Shown here: one piece after another, positions 26,852 through 35,599 of the stretch
How positions within the stretch are numbered: position 1 is the stretch's first letter
How the letters are laid out: each line of letters begins with the position of its first letter
Origin: Actinoplanes teichomyceticus ATCC 31121
GTDB lineage: Bacteria > Actinomycetota > Actinomycetes > Mycobacteriales > Micromonosporaceae
Direction: 5' to 3'
DNA: 64,000 nt
Assembly (NCBI RefSeq): GCF_003711105.1
Contig: NZ_CP023865.1
Span: forward strand, 2,206,001 to 2,270,000
Notes under the pieces: generated by a model
The model's database searches: none
What the model saw: the letters and a program-made list of their open reading frames with translations, nothing else
Told to the model about the DNA's origin: nothing
Position numbers and translations under genes: made by a program

Positions 26852-26998
26852 CCTCCCATTGTCGAACGGCGGCGGCCGATGCCGGGGGCGATTCGGCTCA
26901 TCCGCGTGCCGGGCCCGGCCCCGCCCAAGGGGTGATCCGGGCCGCGGCTCGGCGCGGTTCGGCCGGGGCCGGCGCGGTGGCTCGACGACGATGGACAC
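26852..26998. promoter_or_regulatory. Divergent promoter region between the hybrid kinase and the antiporter operon
   Basis: A 147-bp divergent space, GC-rich, with no motif I can name. Confidence 0.3.
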
Positions 26999-27475
26999 AT
27001 GGACGTGACCGAGGTTCTGCTGCCCGGGGTCGGCGTGCGCTACGAGTTCACCACGAGCGCCGGGGACCGGCTCGGCATCGTCACCGCGCGCAGCGGCGAC
27101 GTGGACGTGGTGGCGTACACCGCCGACCCCGATGTGGCCGTGCCGCTGTTCCGGCTGACCCGGGACGAGGCGGACACCGTCGCCGACATCCTGGGCGCGC
27201 TGCGGATCGCCGAGCGGTTCGCCGACCTGACCCGGGAGATTCCCGGCCTCGGCGCCGGCCAGATACCGGTCCCGGCCGGCTCGCCGTTCGCCGGCCGGCC
27301 GTTGGGCGAGACCCGGGCACGGACGCGGACCGGGGCGTCGATCGTGGCGATCGTCCGCAACGACCACGTGATCGCCTCTCCGGGGCCGGGCCAGGTGATG
27401 CGGCCCGGCGACGTGCTGGTGGTCATCGGCACCCATGACGGCATCGCGGGTGTCGAGCGCATCCTGCGCGGATGA
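26999..27475 (+). CDS. khtT: KhtT-like TrkA-C (RCK_C) regulatory subunit of a K+/H+ antiporter
   Basis: The 158-residue product has an N-terminal domain (VRYEFTTSAGDRLGIVTARS) and a C-terminal RCK_C/TrkA-C domain. The latter contains FAGRPLGETRARTRTGASIV, then AIVRNDHVIASPGPGQVMRPGDVLVVIGT. In Bacillus, KhtT regulates the K+/H+ antiporter KhtU through this nucleotide-binding domain. Here the gene overlaps the promoter side of a CPA2 antiporter gene with a 3-bp gap, the same order as khtTU. No strong ribosome site precedes the ATG; an upstream ATG lies 8 nt before it in another frame. Confidence 0.8.
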   Translation: MDVTEVLLPGVGVRYEFTTSAGDRLGIVTARSGDVDVVAYTADPDVAVPLFRLTRDEADTVADILGALRIAERFADLTREIPGLGAGQIPVPAGSPFAGRPLGETRARTRTGASIVAIVRNDHVIASPGPGQVMRPGDVLVVIGTHDGIAGVERILRG

Positions 27476-27478
27476 GCC

Positions 27479-28672
27479 GTGCACACCTCGGTAGCGCTGC
27501 TGGTGGAGCTGGGTGTCGTGCTGGCGGCGCTGAGCTTCCTCGGCGCGGCGGCCCGGCGCTTCGGCTTCTCGCCGATCCCGTTGTACCTGCTGGCCGGGTT
27601 GGCGCTCGGCCCGGGCGGCGTCGCCCCGGTGCCGGCGGCCGGCGAGTTCATCCGGACCGGCGCGACCATCGGCGTGGTCCTGCTGCTGCTCACCCTGGGG
27701 CTGGAGTTCTCGGTCGAGGAACTGTCCGTCAGCCTGCGCCGCCACCTGCCCTCGGCCGGTGTGGACATGGTGCTGAACGCGGTACCGGGGGCGCTGACCG
27801 GCCGGCTGCTGGGCCTGGACTGGACCGGGAGTCTCGCGCTGGCCGGCATCACCTGGATCTCCTCGTCCGGGATCATCGCGCGACTGCTCACCGACCTGCG
27901 CCGCCTGGGCAACCGGGAGACCCCGGCGGTGCTGTCCGTGCTGGTGCTGGAGGACGTCGCGACGGCGGGCTTCCTGCCGTTGCTCGCGGTGCTGGCGTCC
28001 GGCGGCGCCTGGTGGCAGGCCGTGCTCGGGATGTCCCTCGGCGTCGCGGTGGTGGTGCTCGCCTTCATCGCCTCGCGCCGGCTGCGCGGGCCGCTCGCCC
28101 GGCTGCTCGACACCGCCGACACCGAGCAGATGCTGTTGCGGGTGCTGAGCCTGACACTGATCGTGGCCGGAGTCACCGAACTGCTCGAAGCGTCCGCCGC
28201 GGTCGGCGCGTTCCTGCTGGGACTGGCGCTGACCGGGCAGGTCGCCGACCGTACGCGTGCGGTCATCGGTCCCCTGCGCGACCTGTTCGCGGCGGCGTTC
28301 TTCCTGGCCGTGGGCCTCTCGGTGCACCCGGCCGACCTGGTGCCGATGCTGCCGGCGGCGCTCGCCCTCGCCGCGGTGACCGGCTGCACGAAGATCGCCA
28401 CCGGTTGGTACGCCGCGGGCCGGGACGGCGCGGGGCCCCAGGGCCGGCTGCGGGCCGGGACCGCGCTGATCACCCGCGGCGAGTTCTCGCTGGTGATCGC
28501 CAGCCTGATCGGGACGGCTGGCCACGGCTCGCTCGGTCCGCTGACCGCGGCCTACGTCATCGTGCTCGCGGTGGCCGGGCCGGTCGCCACCCGGCTGATC
28601 GACCGGCCGGCGGCGGGAGCGGCCACGGCCGCCCGGGCGCGCCCGGAGCAGGCCGGCGGCGGACGCGGCTGA
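27479..28672 (+). CDS. khtU: CPA2-family cation/proton antiporter, KhtU-like
   Basis: The GTG at 27479 is 3 bp after the khtT-like stop. The 397-residue product has 11-12 membrane helices with CPA2 landmarks: a PLYLLAGLALGPGG helix, LLLLTLGLEFSVEEL, SSSGIIARLL, VLVLEDVATAGFLPL (the ED in the ion-binding helix) and AFFLAVGLSVHPADLVPML. It lacks the long C-terminal RCK domain of KefB, consistent with a separate regulatory subunit. Expected function: K+ efflux coupled to H+ uptake in alkaline or K+ stress. Forms a two-gene operon with the preceding gene. Confidence 0.85.
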   Translation: MHTSVALLVELGVVLAALSFLGAAARRFGFSPIPLYLLAGLALGPGGVAPVPAAGEFIRTGATIGVVLLLLTLGLEFSVEELSVSLRRHLPSAGVDMVLNAVPGALTGRLLGLDWTGSLALAGITWISSSGIIARLLTDLRRLGNRETPAVLSVLVLEDVATAGFLPLLAVLASGGAWWQAVLGMSLGVAVVVLAFIASRRLRGPLARLLDTADTEQMLLRVLSLTLIVAGVTELLEASAAVGAFLLGLALTGQVADRTRAVIGPLRDLFAAAFFLAVGLSVHPADLVPMLPAALALAAVTGCTKIATGWYAAGRDGAGPQGRLRAGTALITRGEFSLVIASLIGTAGHGSLGPLTAAYVIVLAVAGPVATRLIDRPAAGAATAARARPEQAGGGRG

Positions 28673-28976
28673 CGGCGCGACGGGGCGTGGTCGTGCCCCC
28701 GGCCGGCGCCGTGCCACGTCGAGCGGGCGGACCGGCGCCGAGCCGCCGGATATCGATGGTAATAAAATAGACATGCGTCGACCATTCCTGATTCGATGAA
28801 TGTCTTGGAACAAATCTCACCCTTTTCGCGACCGCCGCATTATCGAGATGACCAGGCACATTGGAGTGAGCTCGCGGATGCTCCCGGCCGAGACCCGGGA
28901 CCACCTCACATGAATTTCACTCGCCTCTCACCATTCTTCACGGCGCACTGCCAAGCGACCGGGAGGAATGCGGACA
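28673..28976. promoter_or_regulatory. AT-richer leader of the amine-oxidase-like operon
   Basis: This 304-bp space is the AT-richest stretch nearby (for example GATATCGATGGTAATAAAAT at about 28748). The local composition suggests a promoter/leader; I see no confident -35/-10 pair and no stable long hairpin. Confidence 0.35.
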
Positions 28977-29708
28977 GTGGATCGTTACCGAAAATGGGGC
29001 TGGGGCCTCGGCATCGCGACCGTCAGCGCGGTGACCGCCTTCGGGCTCGCCTCGTGGCAGGCGAATGCCGCACCCAGCGCGCCGGCCACCCCCGGTGCGA
29101 CAGCCGACCAGCCCCGGGTCTCGCACCCCAGCCCGGTGCCCGAGGCCGCCGCCGGAACCGGCAGCGACCCGCTGACCGGCACCGAGGTCGACCGGGCGCG
29201 CGGGATCGCGCTCACCCCGGAACTGGCCGCGACCGCCCGGGACGTGACCGGCCAGCCCGGCCCGGAGTACCTGGCCGCCGAGCTGGACGCCGAGGGCACC
29301 GGCCGGGAGGCCGAACTGTACTTCTACGACTACCGGACCGAGAAGCTGTACAAGCAGGTCGTCGACGTCCGGACCGGAAAGCTCGTCAAGTCCTACTCCG
29401 CGACCGGGATGCAGCCACCGGCGTCCGAGCGGGAGGCCAAGGTCGCCCTGGACCTGCTGCTCGCCGATCCGCTGGGCGCGAACTTCCGCGAGGCGTACCG
29501 CAAGGCCACCGGGCAGCAGCTGGGCGGCGCCGACGGGCTCGTCCCCACCGCGCACGTCTACACGGCGAAGCCCGCTGACCAGGGTGCCGGCCAGTGCGGC
29601 GCGAGCCGCTGCGTGCAACTGATCGTGAAGACCGCCGACGGGCACTTCATCAACGTCACCGATCTCGTCATCGACCTGTCCGGGCGCACGGTCGCCCGCC
29701 TCAAGTGA
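28977..29708 (+). CDS. Secreted protein preceding the amine-oxidase-like gene; possible N-domain partner
   Basis: The GTG at 28977 has GGGAGGA at the right distance (9 nt); an in-frame ATG at 28968 is too close to that site. The 243-residue product starts RYRKWGWGLGIATVSAVTAF, a signal or anchor segment, then a Pro/Ala-rich linker. Its folded part has YLAAELDAEGTGREAELYFY, KQVVDVRTGKLVKSYSATGM and SEREAKVALDLLLADPLG. The EAxxALxLLLxxP pattern followed by strands is reminiscent of the small N-domains (N2/N3) of copper amine oxidases. It lies 17 bp upstream of a gene for the amine-oxidase catalytic-domain homologue, so a two-chain arrangement is possible. That is inference. Confidence 0.6.
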   Translation: MDRYRKWGWGLGIATVSAVTAFGLASWQANAAPSAPATPGATADQPRVSHPSPVPEAAAGTGSDPLTGTEVDRARGIALTPELAATARDVTGQPGPEYLAAELDAEGTGREAELYFYDYRTEKLYKQVVDVRTGKLVKSYSATGMQPPASEREAKVALDLLLADPLGANFREAYRKATGQQLGGADGLVPTAHVYTAKPADQGAGQCGASRCVQLIVKTADGHFINVTDLVIDLSGRTVARLK

Positions 29709-29725
29709 GCGGAGATTCCCGCAGC

Positions 29726-31033
29726 ATGACGTACCGAAAAACCGCCGGCGCCGTCGCGCTCCTGACGTCGGCCGTGCTGAGCGTGACCGCGCCCGCCGCC
29801 GCCCAGGCGGCCCCGGCGGCGACGCCCTGCGGCGCGTCGGCGATGGTCAAGGAGACCCTGCCCAACGGGACCACCTGGCAGCTCTGCTGGCGCATCAACG
29901 ACAAGGCCGGGCTGGTGCTCGACCACGTCTTCGTCGCCTCCAAGCGCTATCCCGAGCCGGTGCAGGTGCTCGACTCGATCCGGCTGGCGCAGCTCAACGT
30001 GCCCTACGACACCGGTGACACCGAGTACGACGACCTCACCGCCATCGGCCTCGGCGGCTACGGCCTGGAGAGCCTGACCGGCGACGACTGCAAGGGCGGC
30101 TCGGTGCGCCGCGGCTCCGACGGCGGCAGCGACCCGCAGCAGCGCGACGTGCTCTGCGTCAGCGCGGAGCCGCGCGGCCTGGCCTACCGGCTGCACGAGC
30201 AGGAGTGGAACGACGAGACCGAGGAGCCCACGGACACAGTCTACTCCCGGCAGGGACACGACCTGGTCCTGCGCGCGATCAGCAAGCTCGGCTGGTACGA
30301 GTACGTGACCGAGTACCGGCTGCACGACGACGGGCAGATCTCGGCGCGGCTGGGGGCGACCGGCGACCTGGCGCCGAGCGAGTACTCGACCGCGGACAAC
30401 GGATGGCCGGTCGGCAAGGCCGCCAAGGACTACGCGACCATGCACTACCACAACGCGTTCTGGCGGGTGGACTTCAACATCGCCGGCCAGGGCGGTGAGA
30501 AGGTCGAGCAGTTCGACACGGCGACGGCCGGGCGCGGCAGCGTGACCGCGGCGCTCAAGACCACGCGCCGGACGATCGCCACCGAGGGCACGTTCGCCAA
30601 GGCCAACCAGCGCTTCTGGCGGCTGGTCAGCCCGACCGCCAAGAACGCCGACGGGCACCAGCGCTCCTACGAGCTGGTGCCCGGGCCGAGCGACCGGTAC
30701 GAGGGACACCCGGAGACCAAGCCGGACGTGACCTTCAGCCAGAAGAACCCGTGCGAGAAGTGGGCCAGCGCCAACGCCGCGGACCCGGAGTGCCCGCTGG
30801 ACACCGTGACGGTCGTCGACTTCGTCAAGAACAAGGAGAAGCTGACCGACCCGGTGATGTGGGTCCGGGTGGGCTTCCACCACGTGCCGCGCGACGAGGA
30901 CCAGAGCCCGATGCCGATGCACTGGCAGGGCTTCGACCTGGTGCCGCGGGACTTCACCGGGATGAACCCGCTGACCCCGGACGGCCGTGCGGCCGTGAAC
31001 GGCAACCCCGGCGACGACGGCTCGCAGGGCTGA
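29726..31033 (+). CDS. Secreted copper-amine-oxidase-like catalytic domain with altered active-site motifs
   Basis: The 435-residue product has a signal peptide (MTYRKTAGAVALLTSAVLSV, ends AQAAPAA). It aligns with the C-terminal domain of copper amine oxidases. The Cu-ligand pair H-x-H is at 240 and 242 (HYHNAFWRVDFN), and a third His at 399 sits in the conserved HHVPRDEDQSPMPMHWQGF block. The topaquinone position reads LGWYEY (Tyr 191) instead of T-x-x-N-Y-[D/E]. The catalytic-base region reads AIGLGGYGLESL where [LF]-D-x-G-[DE]-Y-G is usual, so the Asp appears to be Gly. Spacings (Tyr to HxH 49, HxH to His 159) fit the family. The enzyme may be inactive or have a changed reaction. N2/N3 domains are absent. 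Confidence 0.75.
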   Translation: MTYRKTAGAVALLTSAVLSVTAPAAAQAAPAATPCGASAMVKETLPNGTTWQLCWRINDKAGLVLDHVFVASKRYPEPVQVLDSIRLAQLNVPYDTGDTEYDDLTAIGLGGYGLESLTGDDCKGGSVRRGSDGGSDPQQRDVLCVSAEPRGLAYRLHEQEWNDETEEPTDTVYSRQGHDLVLRAISKLGWYEYVTEYRLHDDGQISARLGATGDLAPSEYSTADNGWPVGKAAKDYATMHYHNAFWRVDFNIAGQGGEKVEQFDTATAGRGSVTAALKTTRRTIATEGTFAKANQRFWRLVSPTAKNADGHQRSYELVPGPSDRYEGHPETKPDVTFSQKNPCEKWASANAADPECPLDTVTVVDFVKNKEKLTDPVMWVRVGFHHVPRDEDQSPMPMHWQGFDLVPRDFTGMNPLTPDGRAAVNGNPGDDGSQG

Positions 31034-31041
31034 ACGACGAG

Positions 31042-31069
31042 CCGGCCCGGTCATCCGTGACCGGGCCGG
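31042..31069. terminator. Hairpin between the amine-oxidase-like and DUF305 genes
   Basis: A perfect 12-bp stem CCGGCCCGGTCA / TGACCGGGCCGG with a 4-nt loop lies 8 bp after the stop. It could end or attenuate transcription before the DUF305 gene. Confidence 0.6.
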
Positions 31070-31095
31070 TCCGATTCCGCGCGAAGGGACTCCCG

Positions 31096-31677
31096 TTGAC
31101 CATCCGCCGCCTCGCCGCCGCGCTCGTGCTCGCCCTCGCCGCCGTGGCCGTCCTCGCGCTGCGTACCGGCGACCGCGTGCGCGACCGGCCGGACCAGCAG
31201 GTCGCCTCGGAGTCCGGGGCGACGCCGTCCGCGGCCGACGTGCACTACGCGCGGATGATGGTGACGCACCACGAGCAGGCGGTGCGGATGAGCCGCACGC
31301 TGATCGCCAAGGGCGCGGTCCCGGAGCGGATCCGCCTGATCGCCGAGTTCATCATCCACGACCAGCAACGCGAGATCGACCGGACGAACGACTGGCTGGC
31401 CGCCTGGAGCCAGCCGCCCGCGGCCCCGGCCGGCGGCGGCGCGGAGCACGGCATGTTGACCGCGGCGCAGCTGGCCGAGCTGGACCGGGCCGACGCGGGC
31501 CCGGCCCCGGCGGTGTTCCTGCGGCTGATGATCGAGCATCACCGGGGCGCCATCGCCATGTCCCGGTCGCTGCTGGACCGCCCCGGCGGCAACGCCTACC
31601 TGCGCAGCCTCGCCAAGCACGTGATCAACGAGCAGACCGCGGAGAACGACGCGATGGCGGCGCTGCTGCGGGCGTGA
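31096..31677 (+). CDS. DUF305-family secreted/anchored protein
   Basis: The TTG at 31096 with AAGGGA 6 nt upstream is the best start; the frame continues upstream into the hairpin. The 193-residue product begins with one hydrophobic segment (LAAALVLALAAVAVLAL). Two copies of the ferritin-like DUF305 motif follow: ARMMVTHHEQAVRMSRTLIA and LRLMIEHHRGAIAMSRSLLD. The paired His suggest metal binding; members are often found next to copper-handling genes, which fits the neighbouring copper-oxidase-like gene. The function itself is unproven. Confidence 0.8.
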   Translation: MTIRRLAAALVLALAAVAVLALRTGDRVRDRPDQQVASESGATPSAADVHYARMMVTHHEQAVRMSRTLIAKGAVPERIRLIAEFIIHDQQREIDRTNDWLAAWSQPPAAPAGGGAEHGMLTAAQLAELDRADAGPAPAVFLRLMIEHHRGAIAMSRSLLDRPGGNAYLRSLAKHVINEQTAENDAMAALLRA

Positions 31678-31761
31678 CCGGACCGGCCCCGCGTGGACCG
31701 GAAACCACTCTCGCCGGCGCATTACCAATTCACCTGCGACGATGTTCTGATGCGGAATTCG

Positions 31762-31789
31762 TTGACCCGGGTGAATCGGAGGTCATAGG
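31762..31789 (+). promoter_or_regulatory. Candidate sigma-70-type promoter for the M14 carboxypeptidase gene
   Basis: TTGACC, a 16-bp spacer and CATAGG lie about 50 bp before the GTG start. Confidence 0.4.
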
Positions 31790-31836
31790 CTGCGGAGCGT
31801 TTCGAGTCATTTCCCGCCGACGGGAACGAGGACACG

Positions 31837-34644
31837 GTGCGACTTCCCCGAGCCACCCCCCGAACGGTTCGGCCGGGCCGCCTGGCGGGCGCCATGGCCG
31901 TCGTGCTGGCGGCCGCCCTGGCCGCGGTGCCGGCCGGCGTCCCGGCGAGCGCGACACCGCGGAGCGCCCCGTGCGGCAGCGACCCGGGCGGCCACCTGGC
32001 CACGGTGCCCAGCCCGGAGGAGTACCTCGGTTTCCCGCTCGGCGCCGGCCAGCAGCGGGTGGTCACCAACGACGAGATCCGCGGCTACCTGAGCGCGGTG
32101 GACCGGGCGTCCGACCGCGTGGTCACCGGCACGATGGGCGCCAGCGTGCGGGGCCGGCCGCTGCCGTACGCCGTGGTCTCCGGCCGGGGCCAGGTCGAGC
32201 CCGGCACCCTGGACCGGATCGCCGCGCAGATCCGCGGGTTGCGCGATCCGCGCCGGCTCGGGCCCGGCGCGGCGCGGCGGATCGCCGCGGAGCGGCCGGC
32301 CATCGTGTGGATAGCCGGCAACGTGCACGGCGGCGAGACCAGCGGCGCCGACGCCGCCCTCAAGACGCTGTACGAACTGGCCGCCGGCCGGTCCTGCGCC
32401 GCGCGCCGGCGCGCCGACAACCTGATCACGGTGATCGTGCCCACCCAGAACCCGGACGGCCGCGAGGCGCTGCGGCGACAGAACGAATACGGCTTCGACC
32501 TGAACCGGGACTGGTTCGCGCGCACCCAGCCGGAGACCGACCACAAGATCGAGCTGCTGAGGCGCTTGCCACCGCAGGTCTTCGTCGACGCCCACGAGAT
32601 GGGCGGGCAACGGTACTTCTTCCCGCCCAACGCCGACCCGATCCACCACGAGATCGCCGACCAGCCGGTCGACTGGATCAACCGGATCGGTGAGGCGAAC
32701 AAGGCCGGCTTCGGCTACCACGGCCCCTGCACCGACGCGGTCACCACGGAGTGCTACTTCAATTACGAGTACTACGACCTGTTCTACATGGGCTACGGCG
32801 ACACCGTCCCGGCCGCCGGCTTCGGCGCGGCGGGAATGACCTATGAGAAGGGCGGCGCCTCAGCGGTGCAGGATCGGGTCCAGCAGCAGTTCCACACGCA
32901 GTGGGCGACGCTGGGCTGGGCGGCGGCCCACAAGCGCGAGGTGCTCGACGGCTACTACCGGATCTGGGTGGACGCGCTCGCCGAGGGCCGGGCCGGCACG
33001 CTGGAGCCCAACGAGGTGGTCCAGCCCACCAACACCGTCCAGTTCCCGGTGCCGGACCTGCGGATCAGGTCGTACTTCCTGATGCCGGGCCGCCAGCTCG
33101 CCGACGTGCGCCGGCTGGTCGAGCGGCTGCGCCGGATGGACGTCGAGGTGTACCGGGTGACCGAGCCGGTCGAGGTGCCGCACGCGCGGATCTTCGGCGG
33201 GCGCGGCGCCACCGGCCTGACCGTGCCGGCGGGCGCGTACTGGATCCCGATGGAGCAGCCGCAGAAGCACTGGATCCAGGCGGTCATGGGGGAGGATCCG
33301 TACGTTCCGTTCCCGTACTTCTACGACGTCTCGTCGTGGAGCAACCCGCTGCTGGCCGGCATCGACACGGTCTACACCGGCGACCCGGTGCGGCCGCGCG
33401 CCGAGCCGGTCCGGCGGATCGAGGGCGGCCGCACCCGGCCGGCCCCGGCCGGCGGCTCGTACACGTACCGGGCGGACTCGGCCGCGGCCGCGCAGCTGAC
33501 CTTCCGGCTGCTGGGCCGGGGCGTCCCGGTCACCCGGGAGCCGAGCACCGATCTGGTCCGGATCCCGGCACGCGCCCTGACCCCGGCCGCCGACCGGCTC
33601 GCCGGGTCGCTGGGGGTGACCCTGACCGCCGGCCGCCGGCCCGCGGGCGGCACGCCGATCGCCCGCCCCGACGTCGGGCTGTTCGCCGGCGCCGGCATCT
33701 CCACCACCTCCGGCTCGTACGGGGAGGCCCGCTACGTGCTCGGGCGGCAGTGGGGCCTGGACCTCACGCCGGTGACCAGCGCGGACATCAACGACAACAC
33801 GCCGGCGTTCACCGGCCGTACGGTCCTGCTGGTGCCGGACGGCGGCGACGCGACCGGCGGGCTGACCGCGACCGGTCAGGCCAACCTGCGGAACTGGATC
33901 GCCCGGGGCCACACCTACATCGGGCTGCGCAACCAGGGCACCCGGATGGCCCGCGCGGCCGGCCTGACCTCCACCACCGAGAAACCGAAACCGGCGGACT
34001 ACCTGGTGATCGGCTCGCACCTGCGGGTGGACGTGGACGCCGGCGGCCCGGTCGCGCTCGGCCGACCGGCGGAGGACTTCCAGTTCAACAACGACGACCC
34101 GATCCTGACCCCGAGCACCACCGGCGCCAACGTCGTCACCTACCCGGCCGGCGACACGTTCTGGCACAACGGCTACACCGTCGCGGCGGACACCCTGAAG
34201 GGAACGTCGGCGGTGGTGGACGAGCCGATCGGCGCCGGGCGGGCGGTGCTGTTCGCGTTCAACCCGCTGTTTCGGGCGTACCACGACAGCGGCCGGCAAC
34301 TGGTGGCCAACGCGCTGCTCGCCCCGGCCGGCCCGCGGTCACCGCTGAGCCTCTCGCCCGGCGTCGATCCGGCGCGGGCGCGGGCGGCGGCCCAGCCGGC
34401 GCCGGCCAACCTCGGCGGGCAGTGGCGACCGGCCCGGATCCAGGTCGCCACCGCCGACCTGGCCCGCACCCAGCACCTGGTCAGCCGGTACACCGACACC
34501 GCGACGGTGGAGGTGGCGGGCGACTCGGCGTACCTGACCATCCCCAACCCGGACGGCCGGCAATTCGACGAGCACCCGTTCCTGAGGGACCTGGTGGGAC
34601 AGCTGCGCTCGGCCGGGATCCCGCTGCGCCGCGTGGTCGCCTGA
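31837..34644 (+). CDS. Secreted M14-family zinc carboxypeptidase (large)
   Basis: The GTG at 31837 follows GAGGACAC. The 935-residue product has a signal peptide (LAGAMAVVLAAALAAVPAGV, cleavage near ASA). The M14 domain carries the Zn ligands in AGNVHGGETSG (H-x-x-E) and the third ligand in VDAHEMGGQRYF; PTQNPDGRE and FDLNRDWFA are the substrate-binding Asn/Arg regions, and the catalytic Glu is in MTYEKGGAS. About 480 residues follow, with a ThuA/GATase-like segment in which DVGLFAGAGISTTSGSYGEA begins a Rossmann-like stretch. This long architecture is common in actinobacterial secreted M14 peptidases. Likely role: extracellular peptide processing. The gene appears to be monocistronic. Confidence 0.85.
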   Translation: MRLPRATPRTVRPGRLAGAMAVVLAAALAAVPAGVPASATPRSAPCGSDPGGHLATVPSPEEYLGFPLGAGQQRVVTNDEIRGYLSAVDRASDRVVTGTMGASVRGRPLPYAVVSGRGQVEPGTLDRIAAQIRGLRDPRRLGPGAARRIAAERPAIVWIAGNVHGGETSGADAALKTLYELAAGRSCAARRRADNLITVIVPTQNPDGREALRRQNEYGFDLNRDWFARTQPETDHKIELLRRLPPQVFVDAHEMGGQRYFFPPNADPIHHEIADQPVDWINRIGEANKAGFGYHGPCTDAVTTECYFNYEYYDLFYMGYGDTVPAAGFGAAGMTYEKGGASAVQDRVQQQFHTQWATLGWAAAHKREVLDGYYRIWVDALAEGRAGTLEPNEVVQPTNTVQFPVPDLRIRSYFLMPGRQLADVRRLVERLRRMDVEVYRVTEPVEVPHARIFGGRGATGLTVPAGAYWIPMEQPQKHWIQAVMGEDPYVPFPYFYDVSSWSNPLLAGIDTVYTGDPVRPRAEPVRRIEGGRTRPAPAGGSYTYRADSAAAAQLTFRLLGRGVPVTREPSTDLVRIPARALTPAADRLAGSLGVTLTAGRRPAGGTPIARPDVGLFAGAGISTTSGSYGEARYVLGRQWGLDLTPVTSADINDNTPAFTGRTVLLVPDGGDATGGLTATGQANLRNWIARGHTYIGLRNQGTRMARAAGLTSTTEKPKPADYLVIGSHLRVDVDAGGPVALGRPAEDFQFNNDDPILTPSTTGANVVTYPAGDTFWHNGYTVAADTLKGTSAVVDEPIGAGRAVLFAFNPLFRAYHDSGRQLVANALLAPAGPRSPLSLSPGVDPARARAAAQPAPANLGGQWRPARIQVATADLARTQHLVSRYTDTATVEVAGDSAYLTIPNPDGRQFDEHPFLRDLVGQLRSAGIPLRRVVA

Positions 34645-34685
34645 GCGCCGCGGGCCACCGGGCGGCGGTCGCTCACCCGCGGCGC
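34645..34685. terminator. Hairpin between convergent M14 and methyltransferase genes
   Basis: A perfect 10-bp stem GCGCCGCGGG / CCCGCGGCGC with a 21-nt loop spans the gap and the last codons of the methyltransferase gene. Confidence 0.45.
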
Positions 34686-35416
34686 AGGACCAGGGTGGCG
34701 AAACCGAGGACACCGCGGTAGCCGTGCAGCCACTGGTCGCGGTGCTCCTCGGCGGCGGCGAGCGCCTCGGCGGCGCCCGGGTGCCCCGGGTTGTCCAGCG
34801 CCCACCCGGTCAGCGAACCGGTCCACGACCATTCGTAGTCGTCCCACTCGGCCGCGTCGCTGACATGCGCGTACACCGGCACCCAGCCCGCGCTCGCGGC
34901 GGCGGCGACCAGGCCGGGCAGGTCGGTGAAGTCGGCCGGCGTCGCGTCCAGGGCGGCCAGCGCCGCCGGCGTCGGCGGGGTCTCCCAGAAACCCTCGCCG
35001 ACCAGCAGCACCCCGTCCCGGTTCACGTGCCGGCCGGCCAGCTCCAGCGCCGGCCCGAAGCCGCCGAACGCGTGCGTCGACCCGACGCAGAGCACCAGAT
35101 CGTAGTCGCCGTCCGGGACGTAGTCGCGGGCGTCGCGCCGGTGCAGGGTGAGCCGGTCGGCGAGGCCGCGCTCGGCGGCGGCGGACGCGGCCCGCTCCAG
35201 CGCGTACGGGCTCAGGTCGACGCCGTCGGCGTGCCCGTCCGGGTGATGCGCCAGGGCCTGCAACGCCCACGCCGCCTCGCCGCAGCCGAGGTCGAGGATC
35301 CGGGCGGCCGGTTCGCGGCCCGCCCGGCGCAGGAGCCGGTTGACGGCCACCCCGGAGACCGGCGCCGCGATCGGGTGGTGGGTGTGCGCGATGCTGCTGA
35401 GCCGTTGACGATCCAC
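34673..35416 (-). CDS. Class I SAM-dependent methyltransferase
   Basis: The product of about 247 residues has the nucleotide-binding motif ARILDLGCGEAAWALQAL, the acidic ribose contact GVDLSPYALERA, and the post-motif strand YDLVLCVGSTHAFGG. Later it has LLVGEGFWETPPTP. The start is taken at the GTG 35416 (VDRQRLSSIAH...), where family similarity begins; a GTG at 35431 is an alternative. The substrate is a small molecule by analogy with similar methyltransferases, but cannot be deduced. Confidence 0.75.
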   Translation of the reverse strand: MDRQRLSSIAHTHHPIAAPVSGVAVNRLLRRAGREPAARILDLGCGEAAWALQALAHHPDGHADGVDLSPYALERAASAAAERGLADRLTLHRRDARDYVPDGDYDLVLCVGSTHAFGGFGPALELAGRHVNRDGVLLVGEGFWETPPTPAALAALDATPADFTDLPGLVAAAASAGWVPVYAHVSDAAEWDDYEWSWTGSLTGWALDNPGHPGAAEALAAAEEHRDQWLHGYRGVLGFATLVLRRG

Positions 35417-35519
35417 CGGCCGAGTCAACACGACCCCGCCCCGGCGGCGGCTACCGGGGACGGTCCGGATCTGCCAAGATGATCTCCGCCAGCGCCCGCG
35501 CGGTTCGCTCGGATCGACA

Positions 35520-35546
35520 GGCAACTTTTCCGGCCTCAGCCGCGTC
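35520..35546 (+). promoter_or_regulatory. Candidate ECF-sigma-type promoter of the L,D-transpeptidase gene
   Basis: GGCAAC, a 17-bp spacer and CGTC resemble the GGAAC-N16/17-CGTC pattern of envelope-stress ECF sigma factors (SigE type), placed about 55 bp before the start. The -35 has one mismatch. Confidence 0.35.
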
Positions 35547-35599
35547 TTTGCTGATACGGCCACGGATGGTGCGGCCGGGACCCCTCGATTGTGAGAGCC

